DNA of 64,000 nucleotides from Rahnella rivi. Lineage in GTDB: Bacteria > Pseudomonadota > Gammaproteobacteria > Enterobacterales > Enterobacteriaceae. This document shows, in pieces, positions 57,884 through 64,000 of the stretch (within the stretch, counting starts at the first letter, position 1; each line of letters starts with the position of its first letter). The DNA lies in contig NZ_JAFMOX010000059.1 in the NCBI RefSeq assembly GCF_019049655.1, positions 1 through 64,000 of the forward strand, written 5' to 3'. The translations under genes were made by a program, and so were the position numbers. Below the pieces are notes generated by a model that had not been told where the DNA came from, searched no databases, and worked only from the letters and a program-made list of their open reading frames with translations.

Positions 57884-57929
57884 TCGATAACGAAGAGGAG
57901 ATATCTTGCGCGAAGCCGCGCAGGAGGGA

Positions 57930-58892
57930 TTACGAATTCATCTGAAACAGTGACATGCCCTGCATGGTGCTGTACGTCTTATAAGACGCCTGAAGCGCAA
58001 CCTGCTGCAGCGTATAAGTCGAAATTGCTGACGTCCAGTCAGTGTCCACCAAATCACTCAGCTTGCTGGCGTTGGTCACTTCACGGTTATCACCGAGCGT
58101 ATCCAGCGTGTCCAGCTCACTCATCTGCGTACCCAGCTCTGAACGCACAGACAACACGTTGTTCAGCGAGTTGCTCAGGCCACGGTTGGCTTTACCAATC
58201 GCGTCCGTGTACTCGGTGTCGGTGGTGTAATCCGCAGACGGCGTTTTCAGGGCTTTCAGCGCACCATCAATGGTTTTGAAGATATCGGGTTCGCTGGGGT
58301 CGCCGTTAGGTTCCGCTTTCGCATCACCGGTCAGGGTCTGGAAAACTTCATTACCGGTGTGGTTGATGGTCATGGTACGGCTGGCATCCACCTGCTGGGT
58401 GATGGCCGTTGTGCCGCCCGAATAAGACACTGCACCCGTGGTCGCATCTTGCGTAAACGGCGGTGTATCACTCTTATAACCGGCAAAAATATAGCGGCCA
58501 TTACCGTCGGTGCTGTTCGACATGTTGAGCAGCTGAGACTTCAGGCTTTCGAGTTTGGTCGCCAGAGAAGAACGGTCATCATCGCTTAACGAGCCGTCAC
58601 CGGCCTGAACGATCAGCGTCTGTGCGTCCTGAATCGTGCTGGTCACGCTGGAGAGAATCGATTCTTCCTGACTCATGCTCTGATTAGCGAAAGTGCGCGC
58701 CACTGAAAACTGTTTGTTTTCAGCAGATGCCTGACGAACCAATACGGCCTGCGATGCCGCCAGCGGATCGTCCGAAGGCTTGCTCACTTTAGAACCGGTA
58801 GACAGCTGTAAACCGGTGGCCTGAAAACGGTTCTGACCATCCAGAACCGCATCCATGTTTTGTTGATAAATCATATTGGTACTAAGGCGCAT
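57930..58892 (-). CDS. flgL: Flagellar hook-filament junction protein FlgL
   Basis: The 320-residue protein (E. coli 317) is HAP3, joining hook to filament. The flagellin-like N-terminus MRLSTNMIYQQNMDAVLDGQ and the C-terminal helix TLQQVALQASYKTYSTMQGM are the coiled-coil termini used in polymerisation. It starts about 64 bases after flgK. Confidence 0.96.
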   Translation of the reverse strand: MRLSTNMIYQQNMDAVLDGQNRFQATGLQLSTGSKVSKPSDDPLAASQAVLVRQASAENKQFSVARTFANQSMSQEESILSSVTSTIQDAQTLIVQAGDGSLSDDDRSSLATKLESLKSQLLNMSNSTDGNGRYIFAGYKSDTPPFTQDATTGAVSYSGGTTAITQQVDASRTMTINHTGNEVFQTLTGDAKAEPNGDPSEPDIFKTIDGALKALKTPSADYTTDTEYTDAIGKANRGLSNSLNNVLSVRSELGTQMSELDTLDTLGDNREVTNASKLSDLVDTDWTSAISTYTLQQVALQASYKTYSTMQGMSLFQMNS

Positions 58893-58956
58893 GGCATCAG
58901 TTCCTTATCAGTTCAAATAATACGTTCTAAACACCAGCGGCCTGAAGGCGGCGGTA

Positions 58957-60612
58957 TCAGCGAAGGTTGATGATCGCGTCGAAAATCGTCGAAGCCGTCT
59001 GCACGACCTGCGCGTTCGCCAGATAATATTGCTGGTAACGTTGCAGATCGCCGTATTCCTCATCGAGGTTAACCCCGGAGATAGACTGCTGCTGTGCGGT
59101 CAGCTGGGTCACAATGTTGGCCTGCGCGGTGTTGGTGGTAGTCAGTGTGCTGACCTGGTTACCCACGTTGCTGACCAGGCTGGCATACGCGCCGGACAAA
59201 GTTGATTTACCTTCCACCAGTTTGGCGGTTTGCAGATTCAGCATTTTCTGCGCGTTGGTGTTATCGCTGACGCCGGTGTCTGCTGAGCCCGCAGCGGCGA
59301 TCAGTGAAGAATCGCTGATCGCGACATTCACACTGCCCGCCACATTACTCACCGTTTTGATGGTGAAACTGTCTTTGGTTGACGGGGTGCCGCTGACAGA
59401 AACGGACAGGCCGTCGAATTCCATCGTCGGGTTACCGTTGCTGTCATTCGGGCCAGTGGTCGGCGTGATTTTTGCCCCGTCGGAAACGCGGGTCACATCC
59501 CAGCTGCTGCCGTTATAAGCCATGGTGTAATCGCTGGCTTTAACCGCTGACGTGTCGGTGTAGGCCACGCTCACATCCGCCGTACCCTGGTTTTTGGTGT
59601 TGCCTACCGTGGTCGCGCCGGTGAAGGTGAAGAAATCCGTGCCCTGGGTGCCATTGAGGTCGAAACCGGCTTTGTTGGTGGTGTTGAAGCTGTCAGCCAT
59701 CGTCAGCGCTAACTGACCTAACTGGTTGATGGCCGGTTCCAGGTTATCTTTGCGGAAAGACAACGCGCCACCGAGAGAACCGGTGGTCATGCGGCTTTCC
59801 TGGATCTGTGACACGGAGCCATCCGGCTGCGTCATGCCCACGGTCATTTTGGTCGGATCTGCACTGGAAGCGACGGCCACCACAGTTTTAGCATTTCCAC
59901 CGCTCACCAGTGGCACGCCGTTGGCAAAGGAGACGTTGTAGGTATCGCCATCCTGCTGCGTGACGGTGACACCGGTAATGTCATTAAGCTTGCTGACCAG
60001 TTGATCGCGTTGATCGAGCAGCGCATTAGGCTCCTGCCCGGTGCTGCCGCGCGTGGTGGTGATCTGCGTGTTCAATTTGGCAATCTGCGAGGCGAACGTG
60101 TTGATCTGGTCAACGTTCTGCGAGATCTGCTGGTTAACGGCGGTGTTCATATCATTCAGGTATTTTGCTGAACTGTTGAACTGCGCGGTCAGCCCTTGCG
60201 CTTCGCCCAACACGGCCTGACGCGCGGAGCTGTCGCTGGCGTTGCTGGTCAGGGTTTGCAGGCCCTTGAAGAAGGTCGCCATGGTGGCATCAATGCCCGT
60301 TGAGCTGTCACCCAGCAAGTCATCGATGGAGCTTGCCTGGCCCAGTTGGGTCGATAACGCGCTGCTGGTGGCGCTGGAACCCAGTAACTGCGTCACCACA
60401 AAGGCGTTGTACTCGCGGTTGATGCCGGTGACTGTGACGCCGTTACCGATATAGCCTGCGCCCGTCGCGGTGCCGTTGCTTTGATTGATGATCGTTGTCT
60501 GGCGGTTATAACCGGCCACACTGACGTTAGCGATGTTATTACCGGTGGTGCTGAGCGCAGCCTGCGCTGCGTTCAGTCCGCTCATTGCGGTATTGATTAA
60601 GCTACTGGACAT
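58957..60612 (-). CDS. flgK: Flagellar hook-associated protein FlgK
   Basis: The 551-residue protein (E. coli 547) is HAP1. The N-terminus SSLINTAMSGLNAAQAALST with TGNNIANVSVAGYNRQT and the C-terminal GVNLDEEYGDLQRYQQYYLA with ANAQVVQTASTIFDAIINLR are family hallmarks. Together with flgL it follows a sigma-28 promoter, the class III pattern. Confidence 0.97.
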   Translation of the reverse strand: MSSSLINTAMSGLNAAQAALSTTGNNIANVSVAGYNRQTTIINQSNGTATGAGYIGNGVTVTGINREYNAFVVTQLLGSSATSSALSTQLGQASSIDDLLGDSSTGIDATMATFFKGLQTLTSNASDSSARQAVLGEAQGLTAQFNSSAKYLNDMNTAVNQQISQNVDQINTFASQIAKLNTQITTTRGSTGQEPNALLDQRDQLVSKLNDITGVTVTQQDGDTYNVSFANGVPLVSGGNAKTVVAVASSADPTKMTVGMTQPDGSVSQIQESRMTTGSLGGALSFRKDNLEPAINQLGQLALTMADSFNTTNKAGFDLNGTQGTDFFTFTGATTVGNTKNQGTADVSVAYTDTSAVKASDYTMAYNGSSWDVTRVSDGAKITPTTGPNDSNGNPTMEFDGLSVSVSGTPSTKDSFTIKTVSNVAGSVNVAISDSSLIAAAGSADTGVSDNTNAQKMLNLQTAKLVEGKSTLSGAYASLVSNVGNQVSTLTTTNTAQANIVTQLTAQQQSISGVNLDEEYGDLQRYQQYYLANAQVVQTASTIFDAIINLR

Positions 60613-60703
60613 GAGTGACCTTTTGGCTGCCGGTGTAAAATTTTACCGCCGGATAATTAAAGGGTTCGGGTCGGGGGCTGGCCCTTTTCCCATATTGATC
60701 TGG

Positions 60704-60730
60704 TTATCGGCTTCGACTGCGAAAACTTGA
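60704..60730 (-). promoter_or_regulatory. Sigma-28 (FliA) promoter of flgKL
   Basis: On the minus strand TCAAGTTT, an 11-base spacer and GCCGATAA match the FliA consensus TAAAGTTT-N11-GCCGATAA at all but one position. The flgK start is about 90 bases downstream. Confidence 0.9.
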
Positions 60731-60735
60731 GAAAA

Positions 60736-60787
60736 AAATGGCAACCGCTTTCAAACTTTTTCCAGGTCTGAGAGGAGGTTGCCATTT
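60736..60787 (-). terminator. Inverted repeat with T-run between flgJ and flgK
   Basis: AAATGGCAACC and GGTTGCCATTT pair around a 30-base loop, with seven T on the minus strand. It lies just after flgJ and just before the flgKL promoter, so it may separate class II from class III transcription. Confidence 0.6.
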
Positions 60788-60799
60788 AGAACGTGCATA

Positions 60800-61750
60800 T
60801 CAGAAAATATCTTTGAGATCATGGCTGTAGGCTTTGACTGCCTGCTCGCCCGCGCCTTTGATTTTCTGGATAACACTCACCAGTTTGTCGGCGTAATTCG
60901 GGTCTGTGGCATAGCCCGCTTTTTGCAGCGCATGTGCCGCCTGTTCAGGCGTGCTGGCCGAGGCGACCTGCGCATAGCGCGGGTTATTGGTCAGCAATTT
61001 AATGTAATCGCTGATGGCTTCCACATAAGAGCCGTAAACGCGGAAACTGGCCTGGACTTTTTTCGCCACACCGTTGGAATATTCGGTGGTGGTGATGTGG
61101 GTGGTCGGGCCGTCCCAGCTGCTGCCGGCTTTGATGCCGAACAGGTTAAAGCTGCGTTTGCCGTCGCTGGTGGGAATTTCACGTTGCCCCCAGCCGGACT
61201 CCAGCGCGGCCTGCGCCATGATCAGCTGATGCGGGATGCCGCTGTCTTTACTGGCCACCTGCGCCGGAATGCTCAGGTTTGAGACGAACTGGCCGCTGCC
61301 CTGAGACAGCGGCGCGCCGCTGGTGGTGCGGTCAGGTGCCGTCGGGATGGCTTTACGCAGGTACTGTTCCATCGCCTGAATCGGCAGGGTTTTCAGCACT
61401 TCGTTGTCCAGCGCCATCGGCACGGTGCCCGCCAGCTCTGAGGGTTGCTTGGTGCCGCCGCTCAGCTGTTCCACCATCATGTCTGCCATGCCCAACCCTT
61501 TGTTGGACATGTCCTGCGCAATTTGCTGATCGTACATCGATGTATAAAGCTTGGTTTGCTCACTGCTGAGCAATCCGCCTTCGGGCAGGGCCTGACGCAT
61601 ACTTTTCAGCATCATCTGCACGAACACCCCTTCAAACTGTTTCGCCACTTCCCGGATGTGCGCCTGAGGATCCTGCGCCACATCCCGCTTCAGTTTGTTC
61701 AGGGACTGCGCGTCATACGCGGCCCCGGACATCGACATCAGATCGCTCAT
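60800..61750 (-). CDS. flgJ: Rod-capping protein and peptidoglycan hydrolase FlgJ
   Basis: The 316-residue protein (E. coli 313) has an N-terminal rod-cap domain (AKQFEGVFVQMMLKSMRQAL) and a C-terminal glucosaminidase domain with the catalytic glutamate in MAQAALESGWGQREI and the SFRVYGSYVEAISDYIKLL region. It is exported to the periplasm to let the rod cross peptidoglycan. Its ATG overlaps the flgI stop. Confidence 0.97.
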   Translation of the reverse strand: MSDLMSMSGAAYDAQSLNKLKRDVAQDPQAHIREVAKQFEGVFVQMMLKSMRQALPEGGLLSSEQTKLYTSMYDQQIAQDMSNKGLGMADMMVEQLSGGTKQPSELAGTVPMALDNEVLKTLPIQAMEQYLRKAIPTAPDRTTSGAPLSQGSGQFVSNLSIPAQVASKDSGIPHQLIMAQAALESGWGQREIPTSDGKRSFNLFGIKAGSSWDGPTTHITTTEYSNGVAKKVQASFRVYGSYVEAISDYIKLLTNNPRYAQVASASTPEQAAHALQKAGYATDPNYADKLVSVIQKIKGAGEQAVKAYSHDLKDIF

Positions 61751-62856
61751 CAGATAATTTCCAAATCAGCGCGCAGGCAACCGGCTGTTTTCATGGCCTG
61801 CAAAATAGACATCAGATCGATAGGCGTCGCGCCTAACGCGTTCAGGGTACGCACCACATTATTCAGGCTGGCGCTCGAACGCACCTGCTGGATTGAGCCG
61901 CCGGACTGACGCACCGAAATATTGGTGTTTGGCGTCACCACCGTCTGACCGCCACCGAATGGCGTATTCGGCTGGCTGACGTCGTTCTGGCGATCCACCA
62001 CCACGGAAAGGTTGCCCTGCGCGACGGCACAGCTGTCCAGCGTCACGTCGCGGTTCATCACCACCGAGCCGGTACGGGAGTTGATGATCACTTTCGCATC
62101 CATCGGCCCGACGTTGACTTCAATGTTCTGAATCTGCGCCAGAATGCGTACCTGCGAGACATTGCCGCGCGGCACCACAATCTGAATATTGCGGGAATCC
62201 AGCGCAGAGGCCACGCCCATTCCCTGACGGTTGATGGCATCGCTGACTTGCTGCGCCAGATTAAAATCTTCGTCATTAAGTTGCAGACTGATCACGCCTT
62301 CGGTGCCGAAGGTGCTTGGCAGTTCGCGTTCAATGGTGGCGCCGCCGGTGATACGTCCGCCGGATACCTGGTTAACCGTCACGCTGCTGCCCCCGGCAGA
62401 AGCCCCGGCACCGCCGACCAGCACGTTACCCTGCGCCAGCGCGTAAACCTGATTATCCACCCCTTTCATCGGGGTCATCAGCAGGGTGCCGCCGCGAATG
62501 CTTTTGGCGTTACCCATGGAGGACACCACCACGTCGATGGCCTGACCGGCGCGGGAGAACGGTGGCATCTTGGCGGTTACCATCACCGCGGCAACGTTTT
62601 TCAGCTGCATGTTGGTGCCAGCGGGAACGGTTATCCCCAGCTGCGAGAGCATGTTGGTCAGCGTTTGGGTAGTGAAAGGCGTCTGCGTGGTCTGGTCACC
62701 GGTACCGTCGAGGCCGACAACTAAGCCGTAGCCGATCAGGGCGTTATCACGCACGCCCTGTACCGTGGTCAAATCACGAATACGATCGGCTGATGCGGGC
62801 AGTATCACCAGGGCGGACATCGCCAGACAGAAGATACCGGAAAGAATTTTTCGCAT
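61750..62856 (-). CDS. flgI: Flagellar P-ring protein FlgI
   Basis: The 368-residue protein (E. coli 365) has a signal peptide ([16 protein letters not shown]) and the conserved start [20 protein letters not shown]. It polymerises into the periplasmic P ring. It follows flgH after ten bases and overlaps flgJ by one base. Confidence 0.98.
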   Translation of the reverse strand: MRKILSGIFCLAMSALVILPASADRIRDLTTVQGVRDNALIGYGLVVGLDGTGDQTTQTPFTTQTLTNMLSQLGITVPAGTNMQLKNVAAVMVTAKMPPFSRAGQAIDVVVSSMGNAKSIRGGTLLMTPMKGVDNQVYALAQGNVLVGGAGASAGGSSVTVNQVSGGRITGGATIERELPSTFGTEGVISLQLNDEDFNLAQQVSDAINRQGMGVASALDSRNIQIVVPRGNVSQVRILAQIQNIEVNVGPMDAKVIINSRTGSVVMNRDVTLDSCAVAQGNLSVVVDRQNDVSQPNTPFGGGQTVVTPNTNISVRQSGGSIQQVRSSASLNNVVRTLNALGATPIDLMSILQAMKTAGCLRADLEII

Positions 62857-62866
62857 GATTGCCTCG

Positions 62867-63598
62867 TTATAACGGCGATAAGTTTAGGAAGAACCGCTGC
62901 AACCAGCCCATGTTCTGCGCTTCGTTGATGTAGCCATTGCCCACGTACTCGATACGCGCATCCGCCACCTGTGTGGAGATCACCGCATTCGCGCCGCTGA
63001 TGGTGCGTGGGTTGACGACACCGGAGAACCGGATGAACTCGGTTCCCTGATTAATTTCGATTTGTTTCTCACCGACCACTTTCAGGTTGCCGTTTGCCAG
63101 CACTTCGCTGACGGTCACGGTCAATGTGCCGGTGAAGCTGTTATTGGCCGCTGCACCGCCTTTGCCTGCAAAGGTGTTATCGCCGGAGGTATCCACCGCC
63201 GCACGTGCGTTGCCGAACAGGCCTTCCAGATAACGCGGTGTGGTATCAAAGCCAAACTTGGTGGAGCCGTTGCGGCTGGCGTTGGCCGAGGAGCTTTTGC
63301 TCGCACTGACGTTTTCCTGCAACACAATGGTCAGGGTATCGCCGATATTGCGCGGACGACGGTCTTCGAACAAAGGCTGATAACCGTAGTTCATCGGCTG
63401 AACTGACTGGAAAATCGAACCGTTAGGAACCGGCGGTGCGGCTGGCGCAGGCTGAGCTGTGGTTGTGCCAGGGACCAGCGGGGTATGCGGAAAATACGCG
63501 CAACCGTTCGCCAGTAACGTCACTAACAGCGGCAGCGCCAGCTTGCCTGGTCGGTTTACAAGAGAAGTCTTTACCGACGTTATTTTTTTGGTCACCAC
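62867..63598 (-). CDS. flgH: Flagellar L-ring lipoprotein FlgH
   Basis: The protein (about 243 residues; E. coli 232) is the outer-membrane L ring. The lipobox LLANGC follows a basic, hydrophobic leader. Conserved [20 protein letters not shown] and [19 protein letters not shown] are seen. No ATG is available near the leader; I choose the first of two adjacent GTG codons at 63598 with AAGG eight bases upstream. A longer frame to 63718 would add about 40 non-conserved residues. Confidence 0.95.
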   Translation of the reverse strand: MVTKKITSVKTSLVNRPGKLALPLLVTLLANGCAYFPHTPLVPGTTTAQPAPAAPPVPNGSIFQSVQPMNYGYQPLFEDRRPRNIGDTLTIVLQENVSASKSSSANASRNGSTKFGFDTTPRYLEGLFGNARAAVDTSGDNTFAGKGGAAANNSFTGTLTVTVSEVLANGNLKVVGEKQIEINQGTEFIRFSGVVNPRTISGANAVISTQVADARIEYVGNGYINEAQNMGWLQRFFLNLSPL

Positions 63599-63721
63599 AG
63601 TTATCGCCTTAAAAAAATCGACCTGACAGGAATCAGAAACCGTACAGGACAGGCACGTTTCCGCCCCTGTCCTCTTGTTTTTCCCGCCCTGACCGCAGAG
63701 TGCCGGTAAGGGCGGCAAAGA

Positions 63722-64000
63722 TTACAGCTGCGAAAGTTTCTGCAGCATTTCGTCCGATGTGGACACCGCTTTACTGTTGATTTCGTACGCACGTTGCGTC
63801 TGGATCATGTTGACCAGTTCTTCCGCCACGTTAACGTTCGAGGTTTCAACATAGCCCTGATACAACAGGCCAGCGCCGTTCAGACCCGGCGTGCTTTCTG
63901 TCGGCGCGCCGGAGCTTTGGGTTTCCTGGTACAGGTTTTCACCCATAGATTCCAGGCCGCTGTTGTTGATAAAGGTGCTCAGCGTCAGCTGACCGACCTG
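63722..64000 (-). CDS. flgG: Flagellar distal rod protein FlgG, 5' end outside the window
   Basis: The last 92 residues are present and the frame is open to the window edge. The text [20 protein letters not shown], then [20 protein letters not shown] and [14 protein letters not shown] is the C-terminal signature of FlgG. The gene lies 123 bases upstream of flgH. That spacer holds a hairpin (AGGACAG/CTGTCCT) without a T-run. Confidence 0.97.
   Translation of the reverse strand, partial: QVGQLTLSTFINNSGLESMGENLYQETQSSGAPTESTPGLNGAGLLYQGYVETSNVNVAEELVNMIQTQRAYEINSKAVSTSDEMLQKLSQL

Overview
The window looks like a piece of an Enterobacterales chromosome, most likely Yersiniaceae of the Rahnella/Ewingella/Serratia kind. 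Nearly every housekeeping gene has a close E. coli counterpart, base composition is moderately GC-rich, and a block of about 25 kb keeps E. coli gene order (rlmC-ybjO-potIHGF-ybjN-rimK-nfsA-grxA-ybjM-ybjL-rybB, then ybjG-dacC-gstB-yliI). The genus is inference from gene content and was not checked against any database.

Left end, about 0-14 kb: the end of an AT-rich polytopic membrane protein, a stretch of decayed reading frames, then fliE (minus) divergent from fliFGHIJK and fliLMNOPQR (plus). These build the MS ring, C ring, export ATPase, hook-length ruler and export gate of a flagellum. A small PH-domain-like protein of unknown role closes the run. The right edge (57.9-64 kb, minus) carries flgG (partial), flgH, flgI, flgJ, flgK and flgL, with a clear sigma-28 promoter in front of flgKL. 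The two flagellar clusters bracket about 44 kb of metabolic and envelope genes.

Middle left, 14-28.4 kb: a periplasmic histidine phosphatase, an OprD-family porin with an attenuator-like leader, rlmC, ybjO, the putrescine importer potFGHI, ybjN, rimK, nfsA, the OxyR-type glutaredoxin grxA (OxyR site visible), ybjM, ybjL and the sigma-E small RNA rybB.

28.4-36 kb: an accessory insertion with a solitary type VI secretion Hcp, a candidate Ntox44-like toxin and a membrane-anchored candidate immunity protein, then a DUF6434 protein, a bleomycin-resistance-like VOC protein and a general porin of the OmpC/OmpF family. Next come a small hypothetical gene with a GNAT acetyltransferase, ybjG (with a PmrA-like box) and dacC.

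36-56 kb: a LysR regulator / M20 peptidase / MHS-family transporter set sits where E. coli has deoR. It is followed by gstB, yliI, an orphan sugar-binding protein, the alpha-xyloside pair yicJ-yicI, and a complete xylose locus (xylR, xylFGH, xylAB). Together these could import and cleave xylosides and feed D-xylose through xylose isomerase and xylulokinase into the pentose phosphate pathway. Between xylB and yohJK lies about 0.7 kb of composite palindromic repeat with a hexamer microsatellite.
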